A DNA stretch of 64,000 bases, from positions 3,100,001-3,164,000 of the forward strand of contig CM018604.1 of the NCBI GenBank assembly GCA_009192285.1. Reading direction: 5' to 3'. The notes beneath the pieces were generated by a model. That model was not told the DNA's origin, searched no databases, and was given only the letters and a program-made list of their open reading frames with translations. Shown here one piece after another: positions 43,428 through 54,481 of this stretch (position 1 is the first letter of the stretch; each line of letters starts with the position of its first letter). A program made the translations under genes and the position numbers. The stretch is from Morchella semilibera. Its lineage: Eukaryota > Ascomycota > Pezizomycetes > Pezizales > Morchellaceae.

Positions 43428-45626
43428 TAAGTACGGGTTTCTGTTACTTTCTTTTTTGTGTGTTTAAAACCTTTGAATGTACGATACTATTGAATGTTAT
43501 GTGCTAACGTTATCCAAGATTACTTTCTATCTTTTTTTCAGTTTCGTGGGATTGGGGTTTTTATGGTTCAATCATGAAATATCACTCGTCACGGCAAGCT
43601 CGATAAATGCAAATCATCCATTCACTACTCTACTGCGTAACCAAATAAATCTTTTAGCATTTTCACCTCCACATATTTTAACGGTTATGGCCCTGCATAG
43701 GGCTAATACCTTTGGAAGATGAGTCCACCTTGAAGTTCAATAAAATAGATGTGACAAAAGAGCTACAACATCGTCCGGGGAAGCGCTCAATTTGAAGGAG
43801 GCAACTTGTGTCCAGCTTTTGCTCATTGTGAAATACAAAACCATCTCTTCACCTCAAGTGGGGATCTCATCGTGTCTCTTTAGGAAAGAATTGCCAATTA
43901 TGCCCCACTCCCCCGCGATATACACTGCAAAGAACCAGTACATCTCACAGCTCAGTCACCAGTGTACTTTAGTACCCTAATTCGAGCTTAAACAATGCCT
44001 ATGACTTGCTACAATGTGCTTTCCTGCCATGGGCTGTTGGTCCCCCTAAGGATAGTCGAGCACGGGTCGGGTCCACCCATCTTAATGCAGACCACCCTTC
44101 CCACCTTGCGGTGTCACAGTATTCTCGAACGTCATGTCCCTGGCCCAAATCTTTCACCATTTATTATTCGATTGACACAAGAGCTGAGAAACGTTGGGCT
44201 AAATACGCGTCCGCATGAGTGGTCCAAGTGCCGCTTAAAAGTACATGACTTGAGGCAGCCAAGGGTTTTTCAGCTTAAGATACATGTAGGTATATTCGGA
44301 AGAGTTCAATTAGTGGCAGATAACAAGGATCCCTGGCCCGGTAATGAACATAAAACCATCTCTCTGAGTCGCCAAAGACTACACTAATGATATTTTCAAA
44401 TAGCCATACCAGTGTCAACCCGAGTGAGGATACCCGGTAGATGTGTGGCGAGCACTTTTTACGTACACATTATTAGGAGAAGATGCTTGAGCTAGACCTG
44501 GGCTTGCATAATCCAATAAACTGCACCAAAGATGAGTTGCTAGGATGTATGCAAATACTCTGGCGTATTTAGTACCGTGGCACTGGATATACGCAACAAC
44601 AGGCTACTTTTATTCCCCTGCTCAACAGCATACCTTAGCCCATCGACGTCGAGTAGCACTTTCTGTAGGTCAAGGTAATCCGCATCTGGCCCGGAGATAG
44701 AAGGAACTGACACTAAGTAGAGTATGTTTACATCCGTGACACAGGACAAACACTAATATTTTACTCATTCACAGCATTAACAGAACCACGTTTATAGACT
44801 TACATAAGTATATGATTACTCTAAATTCCCCAGGTGTTCAAAAGAGAAACCCCCTTTTGTCAATCATATACCAAAAACCCATGCGAACGAGAAGAGCTCG
44901 ATGTGGAATGGAACCACACCCGATCTGACTGTGAGTCCCCCTATAACAGACGAGTGAAATTTGTATTGAAGATCTATCATTTGATAAGAGAGATAGCAAT
45001 ATCTGTTAGTAAAGCCACACCAAACTTACCCTCCTTGGGGGATCAGTATCTTACTGAACGATGGGATAGAATGGGTGAAACTGCTGGGTTGGACCCATGG
45101 ACTGATCCTCAGTCCCCTTACCGAGTATGCTGTCCGTAGATTGGTATAAACCATGCACCCAACATCTAATATATTGTTTATAGGTTGCACGATTCTTCCA
45201 TTTATTCATTGCACTTGCCGGAGGCCTCTCATCCCGCTTGCATACATGTATGAATTTGACAAATAAGCCTAAGTATGTAGGTAGCGTGACAATCTATCGC
45301 TAGATACATAGTACTTATAAAGATATAGAGCCTCTCTTGGGCTCCTTAATACATCAGTCATCTCTCTTATCATCTAATAGTTTGGTCTCACATCAGTCAT
45401 TAGAACACACAACCCCTTGTAGTCGTACCCATCCCTTATGGACTGCTTGCTGTTCGGCCTTGTAATATCAGGGATAACCATAGGGACAATATCTTGAAGT
45501 GTTGTCCAATTGATGATTATTTGCGTTGCTTGTATGGAGGTGGGGGGAGGATCCCAAACTTAAGGCGCCAGACCATCAGGATTACTATAAGGAAAGAAGG
45601 AGTGGGCCAAATACACCACTACTATA
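43428..45626. other. Intergenic, no supported gene
   Basis: Short frames (for example 44834-45139, about 100 codons) look random, and I could not splice them into anything familiar. One ACATGTATG palindrome cluster lies near 45244. Confidence 0.5.
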
Positions 45627-46782
45627 CTAAACTACTATCCCCTCATCCTCAATATACTCCTTTACCACCTGTATAAATTCTCCATCTCCTTTAAATCCTA
45701 ACTCCATTGCCCGCTCCATATCAAATCTTGCAGGCCAACTTCCCACAATCCTCTCCACCGTCTCATCCCTCTGCTCCGCCACCAGCCCCACTCTATGTTC
45801 CCCGCCCACAGCACACAGCGCCTCGAGCATCTCCTTCACTGTGACTGTGATCCCCGGAAGGTTGACCTGCCGGGTCCCCCCCATGTCCCCCGCCGGCACC
45901 CCCACGGCATGGAGTATATTGGCAACCACAGTGCGTGGGGACGACAACCACAGCGGCATATCACGGGATACGGGCAGAACAGAGGGTAGATTATTCAGCG
46001 GCTCACGAATAATGCCTGAGACGAACGAGGAGGCAGCACCGGAGGGTGCACCTGGGCGGACCACGACTGTGGGGAATCTCAGAGTACGGCCGTCGATATA
46101 GCCACGGCGTGAGTAGTCGTTTATCAGGTATTCGCACAGCTGATCGGCGGGGGGTATCAAATTAACGGTTTCTTTCTTATTCCTTTTTTTCTTTTTCTTT
46201 TTACTTTTTTTCATTTTGGGCTGCAGGGTAGGCGGCATATTACCATTTTCTGCATCCCATACGATGTGGACGGCATGGGCATCGTGCTCTCTGTCACTTT
46301 ATCGGGGAGGGCTCCACCAAAGACGGCAAGCGAGGAGGCGTATATGACCTTGATTCCGGGGACGACCTGGGTACCAAAAACACCTATAAACAGCCATTCT
46401 TCTTCACCTCCCATTTACTCTGCTCCTATCTCTCCAATAGCTCCTCCACACTACAACATACCTTTCTCGCACACTCCAGCATGCCTCTTGTAGAGTCAAA
46501 ATTAACCATCATGCCACTCTCAAAGTTCTTCTCGGCCATGCCACTCATAATCCCGTGGAGAATGAAGATGACATCCAAGTCCTTGGTGACCAGCATGTCA
46601 CGGTCCGCCTGTGTCGCAAGGTTAGACAGTACGGCCGTGATATGCTTTCCCTCTGGCGACGGGGGTGTCTTGGGGAGTATGATGTCCGTGATTGTAATTT
46701 CCGTGTAGAGGGGGTCCGCGATGAGGGCTGCCACGAGCTTTTGTCCGATAAAGCCGGCGGCACCGGTGACGAGAACCTTCAT
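45627..46782 (-). CDS. DenD-like D-erythronate dehydrogenase (extended SDR), 318 aa
   Basis: The exons are 46782-46462, 46366-46244 and 46139-45627, with introns of 95 and 104 bp. The joined frame is 319 codons with stop. The N terminus MKVLVTGAAGFIGQKLV is a Rossmann NAD site. VIYASSLAVFGG gives the catalytic Ser, and TSYGMQK gives the YxxxK pair at about residue 143. LINDYSRRGYIDGRTLRFPT, VVRPGAPSGAASSFVSGI and LPGITVTVKEMLEAL are typical of DenD rather than general epimerases. The family oxidises D-erythronate to a 3-oxo acid with NAD. The divergent neighbour is a DUF1537 kinase, the next enzyme in that pathway, which supports the call. Substrate remains inference. Confidence 0.85.
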
Positions 46783-47721
46783 TTTTGGGAGGAACTGGTA
46801 TTTCGTTTTGATAAAGGCACAACTAAGTAGTATGTAGAGATTTACAGAATAAAAGATTTTATTGCTTGCTTATATACATATATTCCCTATTCCCCGCAGA
46901 TGGGTTAGGGCTCTGTTGTCTTTCTCGAGAAAGCGGATTAAAGCCAATCGAATTCGGATCGAATTACATCATGGGAGAGGGAAAAAAAGAAAAGAAAGCG
47001 GGAGGGGAGTCTTTTTCTCTTTTTCGGCTATGCAGTTATGAAGGAGCGTGGTGGGATCGTTGGGTTGATTGGGTCCAGTTACGCCTGCGGTTAAAACAAG
47101 CATCGGTGGTAGGTGACAGGCTCCTTCTCGTCATGATCCAACGACCCCCCTTTTCTTTTTTTTCTTATCAGCGCGGGTGTAGAGCGGATCTCTGTAGCTG
47201 CTGTTGTGTTGGCGCGGACCTGGGACCCCGCAACGTTATCAGGCTGGGAACTACCAATACAGTGCTGCGTTCCCGTGCCGTCTTATCTTCTTCTGTCTGG
47301 AGTAGCATAGTCTTATGGGCGGGTGGATAATACATGTAGTTTGATAGGTCTCGGGTTCCTGGTACGGTATTTTAGGGTAGGATTAGCCTCTGTTTTTTTT
47401 ATCGGGGAAGGAGCGTCAAGCGCCCCCGGTAAGAAAGAATGGCACCGAGTGAGAGATTGTGATGCGGATATTATTCTACAATTGGCACCCTTGTAACTGC
47501 ATGTGTAACGCGAGTACCCCACTGTGGGGTAATGATCGGTAGGTCAATAATTACCGAACTCTCCCCGAAGCTCGTCTTTTATTAACAGCTTCACGTCAGT
47601 CTAGACCACTGTACCTACCTACCTACATGGCTATATAGCTACAGATATCACAGAAAGAAGCCCAAACTCCCTTATCATACTCTCGCCCCCCCCCCCCAAA
47701 AGGAAAAAAGAAAAAAAAAAC
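46783..47721. promoter_or_regulatory. Divergent promoter between dehydrogenase and kinase
   Basis: 939 bp separate the two start codons. The half near the kinase ends with A-rich and C-rich runs (47686-47720). One region for both genes would allow co-regulation. I could not identify a particular factor site. Confidence 0.45.
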
Positions 47722-49304
47722 ATGCCAACACAATACCCCCGCCTCCCCTTGAGCAGCCTCACCTCCCCCACACTCCCTCCCGAGAACCATACCACCCCCC
47801 GCACGCTCCTCCGCACGCTTCTCACGCCCTCCACACCCAAACTCGTCATCCTCGACGATGACCCAACCGGCACACAGACCTGCCACGACATTGCCGTCCT
47901 CACAACCTTCGACATACCCTCACTGCAATCGGAGCTTTCCTCGCCATCACCAGGCTTCTTCATCCTCACCAACACGCGCGCACTCTCCCCTCCAGCCGCC
48001 TACAGTCTGCTGCAGTCATTGCTCGAGAACCTACAGATTGCAGCGGCGGCCGCAGCCACGACCTTCACTGTTGTGCTCAGGGGGGACTCGACACTACGTG
48101 GTCATTTCCCGCTCGAGTGTGATGTGGTCGAGGAGGTGTGTGGTTCCAGCGATGCGTGGGTGATTGCACCCTTCTTTTTGCAGGGAGGACGGTATACAAT
48201 GGGAGGGGTACATTATGTTGCTGAGGCAGGGGAGCTGGTGCCGGTGGGGGAGACGGCGTTTGCAAGGGATGCGACGTTTGGGTTTGCGGCGAGTAATGTG
48301 AAGGAGTGGGTGCTCGAAAAGGCGCCGGGAAGGTGGGAGAATGAGGAAGGGATGGTGGTGAGTTTGGGTGTGGAGGAGATTAGGACTGGCGGGAAGGAGA
48401 GGGTTTGTGAGTTATTGAGGGGAGTGAAGAAAGGTGCAGTGGTGGTGGTGGATGCGGTTGCTGAGAGTGATATGGATGTGGTCGCGGCAGGGGTTCTGAT
48501 GGGTATGTTTTTATTCCTCTCTCTCTCCCCTCGACGGTAGCTTTGGCGCCTATATGTACGTAGTGGTGGTGAGCTGATAAACAGCAGCCGAATCCCTCGG
48601 TTCAAAGCTGCTCTTCCGCACCGCCGCTGCTTTCGTCTCCTCTCGTCTTGGTATAACTCCTCAACCGCCCCTTAGCGCCCATGATGTCGGACTCCGTGCG
48701 GCCCCCGGCGGCCCCGGCGCACTCATCGTCGCCGGCTCCTACGTCCCCAAGACGACCGTTCAGCTCAGCGCGCTCATCACCGCTCGCGGCGAGCGCCTGA
48801 AGGTCGTCGAGCTGTCTGTCAACTCGCTTCTCTCCGGGGTGGAGTCAGAGACAATAATCAACACGGCGGCAGAGGCGGCAAGCAATGGGATTGATGAGGG
48901 GTTGGATGTACTTGTCATGACGAGCAGGGCACTGGTAAAAGGGCAGGATGCCGAGAGCTCATTGGGTATTGGGAGCGTTGTGGCTGCAGCGCTGGTTAAA
49001 GTGGTACAGAGAGTTTCGACGCGACCGAGGTATATCGTTGCGAAGGTGAGCTCTTCCTTTGATCCTTCGTTCTAGTATGTGGACTGATAGTACGGTAAAG
49101 GGCGGTATAACCTCTTCAGATATAGCGACAAAGGCCCTGTTCATGCGGCGGGCAACAGTGCTCGGCCAGGCAGCTCCCGGGGTCCCACTATGGAGATGCG
49201 ACGAGGAGACGAGCATGTATGCTGGAGTGCCGTACGTTGTGTTTCCGGGGAACGTTGGTGGGGACGATGCTTTAGCAAAGCTGGTAGAGGGATGGGCTGT
49301 ATAG
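47722..49304 (+). CDS. Four-carbon acid sugar kinase (DUF1537, OtnK/DenK-like), 480 aa
   Basis: The exons are 47722-48502, 48588-49045 and 49101-49304, with introns of 85 and 55 bp. The joined frame is 481 codons. The N-terminal domain shows LVILDDDPTGTQTCHDIAVL, FFILTNTRAL, VVLRGDSTLRGHFPLE and APFFLQGGRYTMGGVHYV, which are hallmark substrate-domain motifs. The C-terminal nucleotide domain shows LIVAGSYVPKTTVQL, VMTSRAL, GGITSSDIATKAL, VLGQAAPGVP and YVVFPGNVGG. The family phosphorylates 3-oxo-tetronates or related acids at the 4-OH. The pathway's usual aldolase/decarboxylase partner is not in the window, so it would have to lie elsewhere. Length is normal. Confidence 0.9.
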
Positions 49305-49763
49305 ACAATAGACGTACGACGTACGACATATGAATTTGAGTACAATACATGTACTGACGACCTATATACATGTAGACACATGCAATGTCATGTAGTTGAT
49401 GGTGATGATAATGGTGATGGTGCATATATGGAGCTATCACTCGTGGTAGAAAGGTCGAACAAGTTGAGGGTTCAATGACTTGACTTGGATAACAGACATA
49501 GAGCCCAGCCAGAAAGTACAAAAAGTATGAGTATCAACTATAAAAGTTATGTACATACATTGTACATGCAATATGTAGAATGTAGAAAGAGAAGTGAGGC
49601 ATGAAACAGAGTGGATGTCAAGACAGGGAGATGACGAGCCAGGAAGATGTCAATAAATGTCAAGAGAGAAAAAAAGCCAAATACATGTAACGTATCTAAC
49701 AACTACGCGCTTATATGTACATGTACTTATGAGTACTTAAATGTAAGTACATCATATACTCGC

Positions 49764-49827
49764 GAGAATCAGTTTCCGCCAACCACTTTTGTGTAGCAAC
49801 CGCACAATTTGGCGGAAACCTATTCTC
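49764..49827. repeat. Small inverted repeat, 64 bp
   Basis: GAGAATCAGTTTCCGCCAA (49764-49782) pairs with TTGGCGGAAACCTATTCTC (49809-49827) at 17 of 19 positions. This may be a tiny fold-back element or an RNA hairpin. Confidence 0.6.
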
Positions 49828-50151
49828 ACCGCAAGTACCTTGAAGTTGTTGTTATACCTACATGTATCTATATTGAGTAGATTAGAGGCCGGGGGGGGGC
49901 ATCAATGATCAATGGTAGAGAATTAATTGCTTTTTGCAACCGCAACATGAACGACGGCCTCGTCTTGCCTTGCCATGCCTGCCCCTGCCTTGCGTTCTAT
50001 CGATAGAACATTGCAAAGAAAATAACTAGCTCAGACTCCCAGTTCGAAGGTGTCTTCCCTCTTGCATACCATGTTTAGGTTAGAAGTCTAACAATATCCA
50101 GGCCACCAGCCACCAATCCAGCACCAAACTCCCCCCGGCCTTGAGTCCGCA

Positions 50152-51024
50152 ATGAACCCTCAACCTGTCTACAACCAGCTTCCCACACCCTCCGGCGGCT
50201 ATCAAGCCTACAAACTCGCTGGCAAGCTCTAGGGTATCACCGGCGGTGACAGTGGTATCGGCCGCGCCGTAGCAGTGCTTTACGCAATGGAAGGCGCAGA
50301 CTCAGCTATTGTGTATCTCCCAGGCGAAGAGAGCGACGCACAGGGGACTAAGAGGCTGGTCGAGAAATACGGGCGCAAGTGTGTGCTATTCCCAACGGAC
50401 TTGACGATCGCGGAGAACTGCAAGAGGGTTATCGAGCAGACCGTGGCAGCACTGGGGGGATCAATATCTTGGTTAATAATGCGGCTACACAGCTGGCACA
50501 GGAGTGTATTACAGATATCTCAGATGAACAGTGGAACTTTACGTTCAAGACGAATATCTACTCTATTTCCTTATCTGTCGAAATATTCGTGAGTATTTCC
50601 AGTTGACTTGTGATACGTAGCATATTTCCTTGGAATATTTGTATTAATCTCAGCTCAGACTCCCACACCTGTCTTCTGGTGACACGATCATCAACAACGC
50701 ATCCATAAACCACTACATCGGCAAGCCGAACCTGCTCGACTACACCTCCACGAAGGGCGCAATCATCGCCTTCACACGAGCTCTATCCAACCGACTCTGC
50801 GGCAAGGGTATCCGCGTCAATGCTGTAGCACCAGGACCCATCTGGACCCCGCTGGTGGCGTCGACGATGACGAGCGACGACTTGGATGGATTCCACTCGA
50901 CGCCCATGGGTAGAGACAACCTAGTGAGGTGGCTACTTGTTTTGTCTTTTTGGCGAGTGCGGACTCGAGCTTTATTAGCAGTCAGACGTTACATCCTAAT
51001 GGTGGTAGTGTTATTAATGAATAG
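50152..51024 (+). pseudogene. SDR dehydrogenase pseudogene
   Basis: Most of a classical SDR of the glucose/ribitol dehydrogenase type (about 290 aa) can be followed: GITGGDSGIGRAVA, VYLPGEESDAQGT, NILVNNAATQLAQE, DTIINNASINHYIGKP, DYTSTKGAI (YxxxK kept), GIRVNAVAPGPIWTPL, and an end at TLHPNGGSVINE. Breaks are a TAG at codon 27 (50230), a frame change at a run of six G near 50456, and another near 50915-50950. An intron probably lies near 50588-50656. It sits 850 bp after the acid sugar kinase in the same direction and may once have belonged to that locus. Confidence 0.85.
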
Positions 51025-51494
51025 GGGGTAGTAATAGAGTTATGTGTTGGGCATATAAGTGTATAGCATGTAAATTTGATTTCTCTTTGGCGATAATAGA
51101 AGCAATTATTTATCTCTCAGCAAAAATCAATGATTGTGAGACTTCCAGTGATAAGAGTTGTGTGGCTTTACATCCTGGGCAGGCAGGCAGTCAGCCTTTG
51201 CCTACATGTATTAGATTAAGAGGATGGCTTCGATTTGTAGCCGAGGTTCGAGTGATAATTTGTGAAGAGCTCTATCTATATGGTACTCTACATGTATGTA
51301 CATACATGTACGTATGTAGATAAGCGTGAAATCCGTAGCATTAATCACACAGCCACAGTCCAAAAATCCCGCCCAATGATTCAATAAACTGTTTTTCAAT
51401 TTATTTCTCAAGCTCCCACGCATGGGCACTTCTAAAACAAATATTCTCAAAACACATGATCATTATCACTTTACCTGCGTCCAAAACATGTAGA
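51025..51494. other. Intergenic, no gene seen
   Basis: Contains a TACATGTATGTACATACATG cluster at about 51288 and no supported gene. Confidence 0.5.
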
Positions 51495-52010
51495 CTAGAG
51501 CGGAACACCCGCCCAAGCCCCCAAACCAGTCCCTTCCCTAATTACGCCCACCCACCACCCCTTCAACTCCGCGAACCCGCGCCTGCAAATCTCTACCCCC
51601 TCAAACACCTGCTTAAATGCATCCTTCAAAGCCTGGTTGGTCTCGTCAGTGCGATAATACTTCTCTTTCAGCTCACTTGTTCGCATTTCTGCCCCCTGGA
51701 GGGCTTTCTCGAACTCCTTTAAACGGGCGGGGATGTCACGGGATGTTGCGCGAAGTGCTTTGACCTTGCAGATGGATTTGGGGGTAGGGGTGGGCGGGGA
51801 GGGCGATGGGGACGGAGAGGAAGAAGAGGTAGTGGAAGAGGAGGAGGAGGAGGAGGAGGAGGAGGAGGGGGCAGAGAGAAGGGTGGGGTGTGTAAGTTGG
51901 TGGTAGGTTAGGTTGGCGATATCGCGGTCGAGGTCAGCGAGGGTTTCGAGGAGGATGGTGAGGTGGGTGTTGAATGCAGTTACTGTAGTCAGTGGGGTGG
52001 CGGGAGGCAT
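51495..52010 (-). CDS. Hypothetical protein with poly-Ser linker, 171 aa
   Basis: The frame starts at ATG 52010 and has no intron. A helical N-terminal part (LTILLETLADLDRDIANLTY) is followed by a long Ser run with Thr and Pro (encoded by a GGA-rich microsatellite on the plus strand). A second helical, charged part follows (DIPARLKEFEKALQGAEMRT, KDAFKQVFEGVEICRRGF). The two helical parts with a flexible linker resemble small coiled-coil subunits of larger complexes. I cannot name a family. Confidence 0.6.
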   Translation of the reverse strand: MPPATPLTTVTAFNTHLTILLETLADLDRDIANLTYHQLTHPTLLSAPSSSSSSSSSSSTTSSSSPSPSPSPPTPTPKSICKVKALRATSRDIPARLKEFEKALQGAEMRTSELKEKYYRTDETNQALKDAFKQVFEGVEICRRGFAELKGWWVGVIREGTGLGAWAGVPL

Positions 52011-52447
52011 TCTAAGCTAGTGGGAGGGGAGGGTGAGATGAATATGGAGAGTATAACAGAGATTGTAGGTCGGTAAGCTTCCTTTATACTATACATATAA
52101 TAATACAAGCATGAAGATATATGAATCCTTAATTTCAACCCTGGGATTATGAAATATCAAGGGGGTGCTTGCTGACCGCCTATCAAGTTGTCAAAAACTA
52201 CCTTGAGTCGTCTACGAGCACGTTAGTAAGTACAGGTATGTATGTACTACTGACAAACTGTCATGTAACCACCCGCACTCACATGGCGCGACCTAACTTC
52301 CAAACAAGATTAGCCTGCTCTCAGCTTCTCCATCTCCTACGTCTCTCCATTCATCAATCCTAACCTACATAACCAGCTCCCATTTCATATCGACAACCAC
52401 ACAGAATCACAAACACATAAACCAACAAACCCACACAGCTATTGAAA

Positions 52448-52921
52448 ATGACCGAAACAACACCAACCCACCATACCTTCATTCCAACCTTCAACCTCGC
52501 CCTCTTACGCCCTAATTCTACTCTCACCTCCGCCCGACGCTCCAGGTCTCACTCATCAGACTCCAGTTCTACCAGCTCGGCCTCTGTCACCGCCGTCTGC
52601 GGCAGCCCCCAGCCCCAGCTCCTCACCGAGGCCGCCCTCCAAGAGCTCGAGGAGGAACTAGGAGCCGAAGACTACGCCTTCACCATCCGCTCCGAGAGCA
52701 ATATGGCCACCGAGGGCAGCGTTGCCACCGTTAGAGCCACGACCCATAAGACATTGTCCAGGGAGAGCCTTTGGGCCGAGGCGATGGACGCTGCGGAGAG
52801 GGAGGTGCAGATGGAGGAGGCCGCCGCCGCCACCGCAGCGGCAGCAGCATCAGCTGCTGCTGCGGAAAACGATATGGTGAATGTCCCAGAGGTGGAGGGG
52901 GATCACGAGGGTAGTGCGTGA
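52448..52921 (+). CDS. Hypothetical small acidic protein, 157 aa
   Basis: I take the ATG at 52448 (MTETTPTHHTFIPTF) as the start. The protein is Ser/Thr-rich at first (SRSHSSDSSSTSSASVTAV). An acidic helix follows (AALQELEEELGAEDYAFTI), then an alanine-rich run (EEAAAATAAAAASAAAAEND) and an acidic tail. No known domain. The upstream region has a pyrimidine-rich leader. Codon use is GC-rich at third positions, unlike the flanks, which supports coding. Confidence 0.55.
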   Translation: MTETTPTHHTFIPTFNLALLRPNSTLTSARRSRSHSSDSSSTSSASVTAVCGSPQPQLLTEAALQELEEELGAEDYAFTIRSESNMATEGSVATVRATTHKTLSRESLWAEAMDAAEREVQMEEAAAATAAAAASAAAAENDMVNVPEVEGDHEGSA

Positions 52922-53922
52922 TGGGGGTGTATTATCTGTGGGTAGGTAACGATTTTCTTTTGTTGGAATTTTGGGCCCGAGGTAGCTCTGACCATAGAGC
53001 CTTACCTGGCGGGTTCGGGAATGGGTGTGGCGGTGGGCCAGGAGTAGGAACAAATTGAATTTTTTTTTTTAAATTGTGAGCTTCTTAGTGATAATATGTG
53101 ACTAAGTATATGAGCAGAGTGTCATTGATTGAGAGTTGTTTTCTTTAAGTATAGTATCCTGATATGGTATCAAACCAGGGGCCTTGTCTCGGTCTGCACA
53201 GTTTTGGGCCCCCATGGTCAACACATGAGTACATGTATGTACCCAGGGTGCTGGAAAGTGATGCACATTTTGATGTATTTTATCACAATACAACAAAATC
53301 GTATAGAACCTCTCTACTATACCTAAGTACTAAGCATATATTTGATGAAGAGTATCTGCACACTCATATTTACCTTCAAATAGCCTGGTGTGGAAATTTA
53401 TTCCCGTGTGGTTTCATACTTTACTGTTTACAAGCTGGGCTTATAGATAGATCTTGGAATCTTTTACAAAACTTACATAAGGCCTCAACCTGATCAAGTG
53501 TTATGCCGATATCGATAGCTGCATGTAGTTGGCTAATATGAAGATTCTTGGTTTTGTAATTGTTGTAATTGCATCGTTCAGGTAGAATCATCTGGTCGGG
53601 CGCTCATCTACCTCCCTCGGCTTGAGCTACCTATTCCGGACTGTCAATGATCACAGAACCTCAAGGGTTAGGGTTGTCTGTCACATCGGCCAATCACGTG
53701 GCAAGTTCACTACATTGCGGGGCACGGAGAGTTCCGATGGATAAGATTCTGAGCTTAGGCTATTGTTCACTGAGCTACTACGGAGGAACAAGGGATCAGA
53801 TTCGTTAAGACAATATATCTAGCTCTCCTCTGCTGATGTCCCAGCCTGCACGGTGGGTATACATGTTCCATACATAGATAGATAAGAGATGGTGGGGTGG
53901 TGGTGGTGGTGATGATGATGCA
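52922..53922. other. Intergenic, no gene seen
   Basis: AT-rich, with short frames only. A TGGTGG/GATGAT microsatellite lies at 53891-53920. Confidence 0.5.
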
Positions 53923-54481
53923 CTACTCCTTCATGAAAAAGACCTCGTTCATGCCTTTCCACCAACCAGGGCCTTCTTTGCTGTTAATTGCGCCGACGAT
54001 AGGACTCTCCTACATTGACAATTTACCATCAGCACAAATCCAGAAGCAAAGAACTGGGGGGGGGGGGTGTAGTGCTGACCTGCATACGGTCCGTAATATC
54101 CCACCACTCGCGCACCTTCTCGTTCTCGCTCATCTTCTTCATGTCGGCCTTGTAATCACACCCGACGTACTTGTAGGTTGCAAAGAGGATGCCTGATTGA
54201 TCGTCGTAGAATATCGAGTCTGTCTCACACACACCGAACAACAATTAGAACTTTGCCCTTCCCAGGTGACCTAGGGAAAAAGGGGGGGGGGTAAACGAAC
54301 AGTCACGGATGTTGCTCTCCCGTAACGCTTGCAGGACCTCGGGCCAGACATTCTGGTGCATCTCTTTGTACCTGCGTAGCGCGGAGGCGTGCAGGCGGAC
54401 TAGTTGTCCGAAGCGCTGTTCATGGGGATGAGAGGGGGCTTCGCAGGCGGTGGCAGTAGTGGTGGGGGGTGCGGTGGACAT
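53923..54481 (-). CDS. L-rhamnose mutarotase-like protein (RhaM family), 135 aa
   Basis: The exons are 54481-54301, 54219-54080 and 54009-53923, with introns of 81 and 70 bp. The first intron has a GTTCGT donor and a C/G homopolymer. The joined frame is 136 codons. The motif order fits the family: RFGQLVRLHASALRRYKEMH, QNVWPEVLQALRESNIRDYS, LFATYKYVGCDYKADMKKM, REWWDITDRMQ and a short Trp-rich end (GPGWWKGMNEVFF). The active-site Tyr and His of YKEMH and the WW pair are present. The family interconverts the alpha and beta forms of L-rhamnose or similar sugars in the cytosol. The 20-residue Thr/Ala-rich N-terminal addition looks unstructured. Confidence 0.9.

Noticed and set aside
43995-45139. 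Several 70-130-codon frames between MCM7 and the dehydrogenase
   Set aside because: Composition and lack of splice-consistent extensions look random.
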